A stretch of DNA of 59,464 nt from Candidatus Omnitrophota bacterium (GCA_028870995.1 JAGWOI010000015.1:1-59464); one strand, 5' to 3'; numbered from the stretch's first letter, positions 10,576 to 22,336 are shown. Numbers and translations are program-made. The notes: generated from the letters alone by a model not told the origin.

Positions 10576-11865
10576 ATGGCGGAAAAAGTAGAGGTCAAAA
10601 TCGATGGTAAAACACTGGAGTTTCCTGTTATCGTTGGAACGGAAGGTGAGAAGGCCTTCGATATCGCCAAATTGCGCTCCCAGTCCGGCTATATCACGCT
10701 GGATCCCGGTTTCAGCAACACCGGTTCATGCACCAGCGCCATCACCTATCTGGACGGTGACAAAGGCATCCTGCGCTACCGCGGCATTCCCATCGAGCAG
10801 CTGGCGGAAAAGTCCACCTTTGTGGAAACATCCTACCTGTTGATCCACGGCCGCCTGCCCAATCATGATGAACTGGAGGCCTTCTCTCATGCCTACAACG
10901 AGCATTCCATGCTCCATGAGGACATGATCAATTTTTTCCAGGCTTACCCGTCGACCGCTCATCCCATGGCCATCCTGTCCGCCATGGTCTGCGCCCTGTC
11001 GGCGTACTACCCTGAATTCACCAATGAAAGACCGACACCGCAGGAGATCGACCGCATCGCCATACAATTATTGTCCAAGGTGCGTACCATTTGCGCCTTT
11101 TCCTACAAAAAATCCATCGGCGAACCATTCGTTTACCCGCGCTATGACTTAAGCTATGTGCCTAATTTCCTTAACATGATGTTCTCCTCGCCGACCAGGC
11201 CTTACAAAATCGTCGATGAAGTGTCGCGCGCGCTTGTTGTGCTGTTTATTCTGCATGCGGACCATGAGCAAAACTGCTCAACCTCAACGGTCAGGCTGGT
11301 GGGCTCGTCCCACGCCAATCTGTATGCTTCCATTTCCGCAGGTATCTGCGCCCTGTGGGGGCCTTTGCATGGCGGCGCCAATCAGGCGGTCATCGAAATG
11401 TTGGAGATGGTGCAAAAAGACGGGGGCAATGTGGAGAAATACATCGCCAAGGCCAAGGACAAGAACTCAAATTTCCGGCTGATGGGTTTCGGTCACCGCG
11501 TCTATAAAAATTTCGACCCCAGGGCCAAGATCATCAAAAAGTGTGCCGACGACCTGCTCAACAAGTTGGGTGTCCATGATCCCTTGCTTGACCTGGCCAA
11601 GAAAATGGAGGAGGCAGCGCTCAAGGACCCCTATTTCGTCGAACGTAAACTCTATCCCAACGTCGATTTCTACAGCGGCATCATCTACCGGGCCATCGGC
11701 ATCCCCTTGAACATGTTCCCGGTCATGTTTGCCATCGGCCGCCTGCCGGGATGGATCGCCCATTGGAAGGAAATGATCCAGGACCCTGCCACCAAGATCG
11801 GCAGACCATTCCAGATCTACACCGGTGAACCGAAAAGAGATTATGTCCCGATAGGAAAACGCTAG
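10576..11865 (+). CDS. gltA: Citrate synthase (type I)
   Basis: 429 residues from an ATG preceded by GGAAGGAAGAG, a good ribosome-binding site; an in-frame TTG at 10543 is rejected. Typical segments are present: the N-terminal LDPGFSNTGSCTS, histidine-containing LHADHEQNCSTST and GPLHGGANQAVIEML, and the active-site GFGHRVYKNFDPRA. It condenses oxaloacetate and acetyl-CoA. A possible -10 (TATAAT at 10529-10534) lies about 40 bases upstream with only a weak -35. Confidence 0.97.
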   Translation: MAEKVEVKIDGKTLEFPVIVGTEGEKAFDIAKLRSQSGYITLDPGFSNTGSCTSAITYLDGDKGILRYRGIPIEQLAEKSTFVETSYLLIHGRLPNHDELEAFSHAYNEHSMLHEDMINFFQAYPSTAHPMAILSAMVCALSAYYPEFTNERPTPQEIDRIAIQLLSKVRTICAFSYKKSIGEPFVYPRYDLSYVPNFLNMMFSSPTRPYKIVDEVSRALVVLFILHADHEQNCSTSTVRLVGSSHANLYASISAGICALWGPLHGGANQAVIEMLEMVQKDGGNVEKYIAKAKDKNSNFRLMGFGHRVYKNFDPRAKIIKKCADDLLNKLGVHDPLLDLAKKMEEAALKDPYFVERKLYPNVDFYSGIIYRAIGIPLNMFPVMFAIGRLPGWIAHWKEMIQDPATKIGRPFQIYTGEPKRDYVPIGKR

Positions 11866-11874
11866 GAGCTCATT

Positions 11875-13266
11875 GTGATTTCATTTCGTCCCAAAACTCA
11901 ACACGATAAGGACGCCACCATCGTCCTGTTAAGCAAAGGCCAAACCCACCCTCGTTTTAAAAAAGAATTGGAGAAGGGGGAAACTTATCCCGTTATTGAA
12001 GGGGACAAGGTAATCTTATTGGCGGGCCTGGGCGATGGGGATAAGTTATCATTGACCGACCTGCGTATCCAGGTGCGCAGGGCGCTGCAGTCCAGCTATC
12101 TTAAGAAAGCCAAGAGCGTTGAAATCGTTCCCCACAGCAAAGTTGATACGGCTATCGTAGCCATTATCGAGGGCGCTGTTATCGGCGCCTACGCCTGGGA
12201 CAAATACAAATCCAGGGACAAAAATGACAAGACTATCAGGGACAAACGAATCACCATCGCCGTGGAAGAAAAAAAGGCCTACAAGGATGCCGTCACCATT
12301 TGCGAAGGGGTGACACTTACCCGCAACCTGGTCAATGATAACGCGGACAAAATTACCTCTGATTTTCTGGAGCAGGAAGTCCGGCGCCTGGTCAAGGGGC
12401 ATAAGAATGTCCGCCTAGAAATTTTAAACCGTAAAGAACTTAAGGCTCGTGGCCTTAATTTTCATCTGGCCGTAAATCAAGGCAGTACCAAGGAACCGAA
12501 ACTCGTCATTGTCCGCTATACTGGCGGCAAAAGCAATGAAGGTTATACGGCCCTGATCGGCAAAGGCATGACTTTCGATACCGGCGGCCTTAACCTGAAA
12601 CCCACAGGCAGCATCGAAACCATGAAAATCGACATGGCCGGTGCGGCCGCGGTCTGCGGGATCATGAAAAATGCACTGTCCTTGGGGATCAAAAAAAATC
12701 TGCTTTTCGTTTTGGGCATTGCGGAAAATGCCATCGGTTCCGCGGCCTATAAACCGGGCGATGTTATCACCGGCTATGCCGGAAAATCCGTTGAAATCGG
12801 CAATACCGACGCGGAAGGCCGCCTGGTACTGGCCGATGCCTTTGCCTACATCGTCAAAAACTACAAACCGGCCAAGATCATTGACCTGGCCACCCTGACA
12901 GGCGCCTGTGTGGTGGCTTTGGGATTTGATTACACCGGACTTTTCTCCAACAGCGATGAACTGGCCCGCCAACTGCTTGCTGCGGCCGACAAGACCGATG
13001 ACCGGGCCTGGCGCCTGCCCATCTATCCGGAAATCAAAGATTATATTAAATCGCCCATTGCCGACTTAAAAAACATCAGCAGCGTCAAGGGCGGGGGGGC
13101 CTGCACCGCCGCCGAGTTCCTTCATCAATTTACCGAAGGCACCACCTGGGCCCATCTGGACATTGCCGGCAGCTCCTACGCCGAAGGCGGCGGCCGCATG
13201 TATTTCGGCTTCGGGGCCACAGGGGCCGGAGTACGCTTGCTGACAAACTACCTAATGGACAATTAA
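11875..13266 (+). CDS. pepA: Leucyl aminopeptidase (M17 family)
   Basis: 463 residues from a GTG start with AGGAG upstream, nine bases after the citrate synthase stop. The C-terminal M17 catalytic domain is complete: [12 protein letters not shown] (metal-binding Lys and Asp) and the signature [13 protein letters not shown]. It is a dizinc/dimanganese exopeptidase releasing N-terminal residues from peptides. The N-terminal domain (about 1-140) is divergent, as usual in the family. Confidence 0.94.
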   Translation: MISFRPKTQHDKDATIVLLSKGQTHPRFKKELEKGETYPVIEGDKVILLAGLGDGDKLSLTDLRIQVRRALQSSYLKKAKSVEIVPHSKVDTAIVAIIEGAVIGAYAWDKYKSRDKNDKTIRDKRITIAVEEKKAYKDAVTICEGVTLTRNLVNDNADKITSDFLEQEVRRLVKGHKNVRLEILNRKELKARGLNFHLAVNQGSTKEPKLVIVRYTGGKSNEGYTALIGKGMTFDTGGLNLKPTGSIETMKIDMAGAAAVCGIMKNALSLGIKKNLLFVLGIAENAIGSAAYKPGDVITGYAGKSVEIGNTDAEGRLVLADAFAYIVKNYKPAKIIDLATLTGACVVALGFDYTGLFSNSDELARQLLAAADKTDDRAWRLPIYPEIKDYIKSPIADLKNISSVKGGGACTAAEFLHQFTEGTTWAHLDIAGSSYAEGGGRMYFGFGATGAGVRLLTNYLMDN

Positions 13267-13267
13267 A

Positions 13268-14656
<1,389 letters not shown>

Positions 14657-14704
14657 TATGAATATTCCCTATTGCTTCGAATTCGTAAGGTTGAGATAAA
14701 CTCA

Positions 14705-15808
14705 ATGGTTATTGGCGTTCCTAGAGAGATCAAAAACAACGAATGCCGCGTCAGCCTTTTGCCTGTTGGTGTTGAGGCCCTGGTGCGCGCCGGCCATCAT
14801 GTGATCATTGAACAGAATGCCGGACTGGCCAGCGGCATCAGCGATGTCGATTACCAGACCGCAGGCGCCGAGATCGTTGATCTGCCCCAGGATGTTTTCA
14901 GCCAGGCCCAGATGATCGTCAAGATCAAGGAACCGCTGCCGGCCGAATATAAATTCCTTAAGAAAGACCAGATTGTCTTTACCTATTTTCATTTTGCCGC
15001 CAGCCGCGAATTGACCGAGGCCATGCTGGGCACCAAGATCACGGCCCTGGCCTACGAAACGTTACAGACGGAAGAAGGGGAATTGCCCTGTCTGACCCCC
15101 ATGTCCGAGGTGGCCGGCCGCATGGCCGTGCATGAGGGGGCCAAATACCTGGAAGAACCCATGCACGGGCGCGGCATTCTGCTGGCCGGCGTTCCAGGCG
15201 TTTATCCGGCCGAAGTGGCGGTAATCGGGGCCGGGGTTGTTGGTTCAAACGCCTGCAAGATGGCGGCGGGACTGGGCGCCAATGTCACGGTGCTCGATAT
15301 CAATTTAAACCGCCTGCGCTACCTTGAGGAAATCATGCCACCCAATGTGCATACGCTCATGAGCAATTCGCATAATATCCGCGAGGCCGTGCTTAAGGCC
15401 GACCTTGTCATAAGCTCTGTCCTTATCCGCGGGGCCAAATCACCGTGCATCATCGACCGCAAACTGGTCTCCCAGATGAAAAAAGGCGCGGTGATCGTCG
15501 ATGTGGCCATTGACCAGGGCGGGTCGGTCGAAACTTCCCAGCCCACGACCCATGACAACCCCGTCTATGTCGTCGATGGCGTGGTTCATTACTGTGTCAC
15601 CAACATGCCCGGCGCCGTGGCGCGCACCAGCACCTATGCCCTGACTAATGCCACTTTTCCCTACATCTTAAAAATTGCCAATGACGGTTATAAGAAATGG
15701 GCCAGGGAATCGCACGAGATCCGCACGGCCCTCAATATGACCGAAGGCCATTTGACCATTAAAGAAGTTGCTGAGACCTTTGACATCCCCTATAAAAAAT
15801 TTGCGTAA
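14705..15808 (+). CDS. ald: Alanine dehydrogenase
   Basis: 367 residues from the ATG giving MVIGVPREIKN, the conserved N-terminus of the family; an upstream in-frame start is possible but would add a non-conserved stretch. The GxGxxG NAD-binding loop is AVIGAGVVGSNACKMA. It catalyses reversible oxidative deamination of L-alanine to pyruvate. The last 40 bases overlap the start of the following membrane protein if its TTG start is used. Confidence 0.95.
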   Translation: MVIGVPREIKNNECRVSLLPVGVEALVRAGHHVIIEQNAGLASGISDVDYQTAGAEIVDLPQDVFSQAQMIVKIKEPLPAEYKFLKKDQIVFTYFHFAASRELTEAMLGTKITALAYETLQTEEGELPCLTPMSEVAGRMAVHEGAKYLEEPMHGRGILLAGVPGVYPAEVAVIGAGVVGSNACKMAAGLGANVTVLDINLNRLRYLEEIMPPNVHTLMSNSHNIREAVLKADLVISSVLIRGAKSPCIIDRKLVSQMKKGAVIVDVAIDQGGSVETSQPTTHDNPVYVVDGVVHYCVTNMPGAVARTSTYALTNATFPYILKIANDGYKKWARESHEIRTALNMTEGHLTIKEVAETFDIPYKKFA

Positions 15809-17282
15809 CAATTATCCTCTTTACGCAGGCATTTTGGGCATTGTCCTTTTGTGCCTGCTGTCGCGCCTCCCGCAGTTGATGAGTCCGTATTTTCATGCCG
15901 ACTATAATGGTGACGAATGCGTCCTGGGGCTCATGGCCAAACACATGGCCCAGGGCAAAGAATTCCCTTTTTATTTCTGGGGCCAGGCTTACGGCTTTTG
16001 CTGGATCGAAGCCGGCGCTGTCGCCATTGCCATCAAATTATGCGGCATCAGCCTCTTTGCCTTAAAGATCCCCATGCTGCTGTTGTGGACCTTGGGCTGC
16101 GTGTTCTTTTATCTGGCCCTGTCCCGGTGGACTTCGAAATTCTACGGCTTTTGGATCTCAGCCTTGTTCATCCTTTGTCCGGCCTGGATGGGCTGGTCCA
16201 TGCGGGCCAGGGGAGGGTATATTACGGCCTTTTTATTATCATCCCTGGTTCTTTTCCTGTTGACCCGTAAAAAAGGGGACAGGCCCCTTTTTTTGTTTAT
16301 TGGTGTCTTAATGGGGTTTATTTTCTTCAGCAGTCCTGTTTACCTTCTGGGAATACTGCCTTTAATGGCCCACATGATGGGCAAACAAAAAGACTTAAAG
16401 GGCATTCCAACCTGCACCGCCGGTTTCATCGGGATTTTCATCCTCGGGAAGATCATGGCCCATCTCCAGAGCAACACGGATTTCTGGAATCCTGTCTGGT
16501 TCAGGCCTGACCCCTTAAAGCTTTACCTGGCGACCTTCACCAAAAGGGTTTTCAGTGTCCTGGTCCAGGACGCGGATAATTCCCGGGCCGGCATTCTTGT
16601 TGCCAATGCTTGGGGCGTGATGATAATAACCGGTCTGCTTACTATAAGACGCCGGTCAATTCCCTTCGCCATCGGCACTCTTTTAATATTGGCCTGCACA
16701 TATTTTGTCAATTGTGATGATCAGTGGCGTTATCTGCTGCCCTTGAGCCTGTTTTTAATTTTATGGTTCGGCGTGCAAAGCTTTGAATGGATCAAAACGA
16801 ATGCAGAGATGAAAATTTTAATAAGCCTGATGATAGGCGCCTTTATTATTACAGGCATCTTGATATCCTGGAACTATAAGGAAACCTACCGGCAGGGCAG
16901 TGCCTCATCGGGCTCCATGACCGAAATGCAGCGCATCAACACGATGATCGCCCACCTTAAAGCCTCAGGCGTCAAGTATGTTTACTCGCTTGACGACGAC
17001 CTCTCCTGGAAACTGATATACTTTAGCAATGAAAAAATACTCTCAAGATGGATGAGCTTAAAAAGCCGTCGACCGCAGTATGTCAAAGCCGTTGACAGGG
17101 CTTTTCTGAATGGGCAAAAGGTCGCCCTGGTGGGCAATATGCTGGATGAAGTTCTTGCCTATCTTATTGTCGAAAGTGAAGGCAGGCCGGTACTGCCGGC
17201 TGATCCTTATTTTGTGTGCCTTGACCCGAGCCAACAATTGATTTTCTACAAGCTAAGGTTTCAGATAAAGCCTAATGCCTGA
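15768..17282 (+). CDS. Polytopic membrane protein, GT-C glycosyltransferase-like
   Basis: About 500 residues with roughly ten hydrophobic segments. The first extracytoplasmic loop contains HADYNGDE, a Asp/Glu pair placed as in ArnT/PMT-type GT-C glycosyltransferases that use polyprenyl-phosphate sugars. The start is uncertain: TTG at 15768 (inside ald) or TTG at 15801; neither has a proper ribosome-binding site. The gene ends 11 bases inside the end of the converging minus-strand gene. Specific substrate cannot be read from the sequence. Confidence 0.75.
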   Translation: MLRPLTSPIKNLRNNYPLYAGILGIVLLCLLSRLPQLMSPYFHADYNGDECVLGLMAKHMAQGKEFPFYFWGQAYGFCWIEAGAVAIAIKLCGISLFALKIPMLLLWTLGCVFFYLALSRWTSKFYGFWISALFILCPAWMGWSMRARGGYITAFLLSSLVLFLLTRKKGDRPLFLFIGVLMGFIFFSSPVYLLGILPLMAHMMGKQKDLKGIPTCTAGFIGIFILGKIMAHLQSNTDFWNPVWFRPDPLKLYLATFTKRVFSVLVQDADNSRAGILVANAWGVMIITGLLTIRRRSIPFAIGTLLILACTYFVNCDDQWRYLLPLSLFLILWFGVQSFEWIKTNAEMKILISLMIGAFIITGILISWNYKETYRQGSASSGSMTEMQRINTMIAHLKASGVKYVYSLDDDLSWKLIYFSNEKILSRWMSLKSRRPQYVKAVDRAFLNGQKVALVGNMLDEVLAYLIVESEGRPVLPADPYFVCLDPSQQLIFYKLRFQIKPNA

Positions 17283-18975
17283 CGTAAGGGTAAAGTATAC
17301 TCAGCAGGTATTTAATTTTTCCCTCGGGCTGATAATGCAGTTGATAGCTCTTTAAAGCAAAGGCAAAGGCCTGGGAATATTGGCTGCGTTGGGCGGCGTC
17401 GATGGCCATATCGAACAATGAATCCGCCGCATTTTCCTGCGAACCCACCAGCAGATACGCATGAGAATACCGGCCATCTTCAAGAGGCCTGGTGATGTAC
17501 GGCGTCTGGTCAAAACCATACCCTGAGTTGATAAAAATAATACGCCGATGCGGATATTGTTTTAAAAGATCATCGGCAAAGACACGCCTATCGAAATGCC
17601 ACAAACCCCAGCTGCACGTGCCGGGGACATCGTCCTTGCCCTCTGTAAAAAAGGCATAATAATCAGGATACAACTTAGACAGCTCTTGGTTTTCGGCGCC
17701 GCCGCTGGAATCATTGCCCATAAACAAGGCATATTCCGGGGTGGACAGGGGCAATCTTAAGTAGCTTCCGATATAAATACTATGGGGATACTTGGCATGT
17801 ATCATCTCGCTAAAGCCGACGACCTCCCTGGTTAAAGCCGCGATCCTGGAAGAATACTGCAGGGTGATGATGGAGCAAACGATTACAGAGACAATTATCA
17901 GTAAAAGAGCGGCCGTTCTAAAAACTTTCTTGCCGGCAACACGTTCCAAATAAAAAAGAACAAGAGCAGGTGCCAGGGAATCAACGGCTATAACAAGATA
18001 ATGATCATCAAAATGTTTGGCAATAAGGACAAATTGCAAAAGTACCATAAGACTAACGGCGCGTACGAAGAAAGATGAACGGGGGAATAGCAGAAAAGCG
18101 GCCGGAAGCAGGACAAAAAACCAGTAATTATGAAAAATATAGGCCCAAGTGGCCATGTATTCTTTAATATCGATAAAACCGGCATTACCGTTGCCGTAAT
18201 GACCGGTGTGGGTCAAAAGGGCGAAAAGCCAGGCCCATAATAGACGGTAGCTGGAAAGAATGGGGATCGTCCATAACATAAACGATGCTGCAGTAACGAC
18301 CACGGCAACCGGCTTCATGGGCCATCGGGCAAAAAGCAAGATCAGCCCCAGCAACGGCAGAAAGGTGAGCTTAGTGGCAATTCCAAAGCCGCAGATAAAG
18401 CTTAGAATAAAAACAGTAAAATTTTTGTCCTTGTTGTCCTTAGAAAAATGCAGCTTAAGAAGAAACAAATTAAAAATATTGGTTACGGCAATCAACATGG
18501 GTTGGGCATTAACATTATCAAAAGCGCAAGGATGATCATTGAGCTTAAGCCGCAAAGTCAGTAAAAATACATTCGGCAGTTGGGACAACAGCACGGCAAC
18601 AACATCGCCTGTTTTACGGTAAACGTAATGACCCAGCAATACCGAAGTTAGAGCGATCAACAATAACAAAACGGCATTGATGGCATTTAAATAATATTCC
18701 GGATTTAACAGCACCTGCCTGACGGTTTCCGTCATGGTATGGCCCATGTTGAACATCAGGATGACAAGCTGGCCGAGAACTTGGACAGGTACGCCGGGTT
18801 GGGTGCACAACACGGAGGGAAGGCCTTTGACTAAATTGACGCTGTTTAAAAGGTAGATATAGGAATCATCCGCGTATTGCCAGAAAGGACCGAGGGCCGA
18901 CTTCAGCCAAAAAGAAAGGGCAATGACAATAGCGGGAAGTAGAAAAATGAACCAGTAACGGCGCAGAAAATTCAT
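17272..18975 (-). CDS. Polytopic membrane protein, GT-C glycosyltransferase-like
   Basis: 567 residues with about ten membrane spans. The first loop has WQYADDSYIYLLN, resembling the acidic catalytic loop of GT-C enzymes, and a long soluble C-terminal part follows (from about 400). Its 3' end overlaps the converging gene by 11 bases. It is divergent from the PilZ gene. No close family is recognised, so the glycosyltransferase assignment is an inference from topology and the acidic pair. Confidence 0.7.
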   Translation of the reverse strand: MNFLRRYWFIFLLPAIVIALSFWLKSALGPFWQYADDSYIYLLNSVNLVKGLPSVLCTQPGVPVQVLGQLVILMFNMGHTMTETVRQVLLNPEYYLNAINAVLLLLIALTSVLLGHYVYRKTGDVVAVLLSQLPNVFLLTLRLKLNDHPCAFDNVNAQPMLIAVTNIFNLFLLKLHFSKDNKDKNFTVFILSFICGFGIATKLTFLPLLGLILLFARWPMKPVAVVVTAASFMLWTIPILSSYRLLWAWLFALLTHTGHYGNGNAGFIDIKEYMATWAYIFHNYWFFVLLPAAFLLFPRSSFFVRAVSLMVLLQFVLIAKHFDDHYLVIAVDSLAPALVLFYLERVAGKKVFRTAALLLIIVSVIVCSIITLQYSSRIAALTREVVGFSEMIHAKYPHSIYIGSYLRLPLSTPEYALFMGNDSSGGAENQELSKLYPDYYAFFTEGKDDVPGTCSWGLWHFDRRVFADDLLKQYPHRRIIFINSGYGFDQTPYITRPLEDGRYSHAYLLVGSQENAADSLFDMAIDAAQRSQYSQAFAFALKSYQLHYQPEGKIKYLLSILYPYVRH

Positions 18976-18986
18976 GAATGCTAAGA

Positions 18987-18992
18987 ATTATA
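18987..18992 (-). promoter_or_regulatory. -10 element of the GT-C-like gene
   Basis: TATAAT on the minus strand with its downstream edge 11 bases from the ATG at 18975; no ribosome-binding site between them. The -35 is weak. It suggests a very short leader. Confidence 0.4.
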
Positions 18993-19038
18993 GTACATAA
19001 AAAGGCACAAAAGAAGCTTTGGTTTAAGAATAAATTTA

Positions 19039-19066
19039 TTGACGGGAAAGATTAAGAAATTAGAAT
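19039..19066 (+). promoter_or_regulatory. Sigma-70-type promoter of the PilZ gene
   Basis: TTGACG (19039-19044), 16 bp spacer, TAGAAT (19061-19066). The ATG follows after only 7 bases, so transcription should begin at or next to the start codon. Confidence 0.6.
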
Positions 19067-19073
19067 AAGGGTT

Positions 19074-19424
19074 ATGGTTTCATACGAAGAACGCCGTGAC
19101 AGTATCAGGGCCAAACGCATCATCACGGTCCGCCACCGTCTCGTCAAGCACAATAACCGCAAGGTCCATTCCATGTGGCAGCTGGCCACCACGGAAAACA
19201 TGTCGCTAAGCGGCCTGCTTTTTGTCAGCGCCCTTCCTTATCAAGCCAATGATGTCATCGAGCTTCACATCATAATGTCCGGCCTTATTGATATTTTTAA
19301 CGGTTTTGGCAGAGTGGTGCGCGTCACCCGGAACAAAGGCGGCTATTACAAGGTGGGCGTCAGGTACATCGATCTTAAGCCCAAACGCCGTCCGGCCAAA
19401 TCCCTTCTGGCCTCATCCAAATAA
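19074..19424 (+). CDS. PilZ-domain protein
   Basis: 116 residues. An arginine-rich N-terminus (YEERRDSIRAKR) is followed by NMSLSGLLF, which fits the RxxxR and (D/N)xSxxG pattern of cyclic-di-GMP-binding PilZ domains; the domain fills almost the whole protein. It overlaps the next membrane-protein gene by one base (TAATG), so the two are probably coupled. Binding of c-di-GMP is expected from the motif but not shown. Confidence 0.75.
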   Translation: MVSYEERRDSIRAKRIITVRHRLVKHNNRKVHSMWQLATTENMSLSGLLFVSALPYQANDVIELHIIMSGLIDIFNGFGRVVRVTRNKGGYYKVGVRYIDLKPKRRPAKSLLASSK

Positions 19425-20974
19425 TGAATAAAAGGAATTTCTTCCTGCTCTGGGGACTTCTGCTGCTGGAATTCCTCTATATTTTCACCTTTCTTTTGAA
19501 TTATGATCTATCCTGGATGAATCCCGAAAAAATCGGCGTGCATGCATGGATCCTGTCCAATGGTTCCCATTGGCAGACAGGGGACTGGACCAAATTCCTT
19601 AATACCCAAGCCATCGAACTCAGCGCTGACCGCCTGTCGCGGCCTCTGTCAAATTTTGTGGAAGTGGTTGACACCAAATGGCGCGCTTGGGCTTGGAACT
19701 TCATCACCCCGCACCCGTCCTTATCGCTGCAATGGCCGTTCATGTTCATTCTATTGCCCTGGCTTTTATACCGGACCCTGGTCAATATGGGCTGCTTTCC
19801 CTTGGCGGCCTTGACAGGCGTCTGTATTTATCTGGCCTCGCCGGGTTTCCTGGGCCCCTTGGTCATGCTTTTTCACCCGGCCAAGAACCTGGCCAACTTT
19901 TTCGGGATTTTAGGTCTCTATTGCTTTTCTTTGAATTATAAAAAACTGCCATCCTTGCCGCAGAATGGAGGCAGGGGAGTGGTAATAGCAGGCTACTCAG
20001 CCCTTTTCTTAGGCTTTCTATCGGATGAGACCGGTCTTTATGTTTATCTGGCGGCACTCCTGTTATTTCATCGCTTGTGGATACGCTTGTGGCAGGAAAA
20101 ACATTACGGCCTGCTCTCCGGATGGCTGATCCTTCCTGTTCTTTACCTAATATCGATCCAAATCATCCTGCCGTATTTGCATTGGATCGTCCTGGGCAGC
20201 CACGTGCATTTGAATGGTTATGAATCCTATCCATCCATCAAATCACTGTTCTGGCCGGATTGGAGCATGCTTTGGCTTAACAGCCGCTTCCTTTTCGCGG
20301 ACCATCCGCACTGGCTTATCAATTACAAGCAATTGGCAGAATATCCTCTTCTATGGACCATACAGGCGGTCTATGTCCTGACGTTTTTATACCTGATATT
20401 CTTATTTTTTAAGTCCCTGTCCCGAAGCGACGTCCAGCAAAAAGCTTTTCTTAAACTCCTTGCGATTGGAATTGTATTAATGGCCGGCTACTGCTTTTTT
20501 CAGACCTTCCAATTGTCCCGCAATGCCAAAGCCTGGGGGGTTTGGTGGTATGGCAGTCTATTTTCGCTTATTTATATTTTTCCCCTGGTTTTCTTCCTGC
20601 AATTCCTTTTTCTGCGTCATCAAAAACTTTGCTCACGGGCAGCGCTCATTGCCTTGATCTTTGTGGCCAACGGCCTGATCTTCACCACCTACCGCCTGGG
20701 GATCTGCAAACTTCAAAACTTAAACCGGTCGGCCTACAGCTACATAGACATATTTAAAGGTATCCAGAACCCGTACGGATCATTTTCATTTAGTGAATCC
20801 CTGGAAATAAGCCGCTGCCGGTGGATGTACACCCATTTGTATTGGCGCAAGTGGAAGGGTTTGCCTGAGGATATCGACCAGGCGGCCGTAAATAAATGTT
20901 ATTCCGGTCCATTCGGCGGCGATTACTATTTTCTGATCAGTGAAAGAAATTATCTGCCCGCAGAACTTCGGTAA
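19424..20974 (+). CDS. Polytopic membrane protein of unknown function, possibly GT-C-like
   Basis: 516 residues with about ten hydrophobic segments and a charged C-terminal region of about 80 residues. No conserved motif is recognised with confidence. It is translationally linked to the PilZ protein upstream and abuts the YgjP-like gene downstream (stop and start codons directly adjacent). The context with two other GT-C-like proteins hints at a role in surface glycan assembly, but that is only inference. Confidence 0.7.
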   Translation: MNKRNFFLLWGLLLLEFLYIFTFLLNYDLSWMNPEKIGVHAWILSNGSHWQTGDWTKFLNTQAIELSADRLSRPLSNFVEVVDTKWRAWAWNFITPHPSLSLQWPFMFILLPWLLYRTLVNMGCFPLAALTGVCIYLASPGFLGPLVMLFHPAKNLANFFGILGLYCFSLNYKKLPSLPQNGGRGVVIAGYSALFLGFLSDETGLYVYLAALLLFHRLWIRLWQEKHYGLLSGWLILPVLYLISIQIILPYLHWIVLGSHVHLNGYESYPSIKSLFWPDWSMLWLNSRFLFADHPHWLINYKQLAEYPLLWTIQAVYVLTFLYLIFLFFKSLSRSDVQQKAFLKLLAIGIVLMAGYCFFQTFQLSRNAKAWGVWWYGSLFSLIYIFPLVFFLQFLFLRHQKLCSRAALIALIFVANGLIFTTYRLGICKLQNLNRSAYSYIDIFKGIQNPYGSFSFSESLEISRCRWMYTHLYWRKWKGLPEDIDQAAVNKCYSGPFGGDYYFLISERNYLPAELR

Positions 20975-21646
20975 ATGTCCGATATCAAAATAGACAAGCT
21001 CATCCGCAGCCGGCGAAAGACCATCGGCCTGCATATCACCAGCGATGCCAAGCTCATTGTCCGGGCGCCGGTCTTTGCTTCAACCGCCTTCATTCAGGAC
21101 CTTATCCGGCGCAAAAAATCCTGGATCAGGGCCAAACAGGATTTTTATAAGCAGCGGCCCAGGACGACCAGAAAATTTGCAGCAGGGGAAGAATTTTTAT
21201 TTTTAGGAGAACCCTATCCTTTGACCGTTGCCGAGGACCTGCCCAAGGCCGTGGTTTTCGACGGTGCCTTAAAAATCTCCAACCTTGTTTTATCCAACGC
21301 CCGCGACCATTTGGAATGCTGGTACAAGACCCTGGCGCTTGAGCATATTACCGCAAGGGTCATGTATTTCGCCCAAAATGCGGGCCTGACCTACAAATCC
21401 ATCCGGGTCAACAGCGCCTCCACGCGCTGGGGATCGTGCGGCTACAACGACAGCTTGAATTTCAGCTGGCGGCTCATCATGGCTCCGCCCAGCGTCGTTG
21501 ATTATGTCGTCATCCATGAGCTGGCGCATTTAAAGCAAAAGAACCATTCACGCAGGTTCTGGGCTGAGGTCAGCCTTATGATGCCGGATTACAGGAAAGA
21601 GGAGGCATGGCTCAAAGAAAACCACCATTTGCTGCTCTGGCCTTAA
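20975..21646 (+). CDS. YgjP-like zinc metallopeptidase (DUF45/M48-related)
   Basis: 223 residues. The zincin motif is VIHELAHLKQKNHSRRFW, that is HExxH plus the downstream third ligand region typical of the YgjP/SprT-like family. Upstream, TRWGSCGYNDSLNFSWRL matches the conserved WGSC segment. The N-terminal part contains the KSWIRAKQ helix typical of the group. Intracellular; substrate unknown. Confidence 0.88.
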   Translation: MSDIKIDKLIRSRRKTIGLHITSDAKLIVRAPVFASTAFIQDLIRRKKSWIRAKQDFYKQRPRTTRKFAAGEEFLFLGEPYPLTVAEDLPKAVVFDGALKISNLVLSNARDHLECWYKTLALEHITARVMYFAQNAGLTYKSIRVNSASTRWGSCGYNDSLNFSWRLIMAPPSVVDYVVIHELAHLKQKNHSRRFWAEVSLMMPDYRKEEAWLKENHHLLLWP

Positions 21647-21743
21647 GCTTCCTGGTCCCGCTTACGTTCTTTAAATTTGCCGGCGTATCCGTGCCGTCTG
21701 CAGCGCCGTCATCCTGTCATTTTCCTAACTGCTTCTCTAGGCT

Positions 21744-22000
21744 TTATTCCGGATAATCAGCAAAACCCAAAATGTTTATCCCAAGCTGCGAGAAGGTCCA
21801 CTTCAAAAACCATTGGAATAATCACGTACAAAAGGCTTCCCGAAGGCAACCAGGTTCTTTGCCGCCAATAAATGACGGGGCTCATCGGACCAAGGAGGGG
21901 TGATGACGCTGTTAACGCGGTACCAGAAGAAAAGGAAGGCTGTGAGAAAACAAAAAATCGTTATTGCCAGTTTGTTTTGCTGGTTATAACGGGAGGCCAA
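21744..22000 (-). pseudogene. Frameshifted 5' remnant of a GT-C-type glycosyltransferase gene
   Basis: The first frame (22000 to about 21803) encodes one membrane span and then PPWSDEPRHLLAAKNLV, the acidic first loop of a GT39/ArnT-like protein, and stops after NGF. A shifted frame continues directly with LKWTFSQLGINILGFADYPE and then stops again. The switch at a run of five T/A bases looks like a frameshift, and nothing of the remaining ~400 codons is left. The stretch is therefore read as a decayed gene, not a short functional one. Confidence 0.5.
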
Positions 22001-22336
22001 AGCGACAAGGGGACGTTAAATTAAAAGGATAGATAACTGAGCTTTCTATATATAACAACTTAACATAACATATATTATAGGAAGTTGATAAAATGAGTTT
22101 TAAGGGCAGGATTTCGGTCCTTTTTTAAGAATTAGCGCAGCTAGTCAGCGCCTTCGCCCATTGGGTCATCCTTTCTTTGTAAAGAACGTTGGACAGACAA
22201 CTCTTAAAACCCTCTCTTCCAATGAATCATATATTTTTATCATAAAACAGACCTTAATTCAATGCCTTCTCTTAATTTTTCTCTATTAAAGCGACTCTTG
22301 AAAACCCATATTCTAACTATATGAGATTGTAGTTAA
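22001..22336. other. AT-rich intergenic stretch, no gene seen
   Basis: No reading frame with family resemblance or RNA gene was recognised. The stretch is visibly AT-richer than the housekeeping genes. A small weak hairpin followed by six T residues near 22110-22125 might be a + strand terminator, but the stem is only about 4 bp. Confidence 0.4.

Noticed and set aside
22091..22126. Eleven-codon frame followed by a weak hairpin and T run, resembling a leader peptide with attenuator
   Set aside because: The stem is only about 4 bp and the + strand holds no downstream gene.
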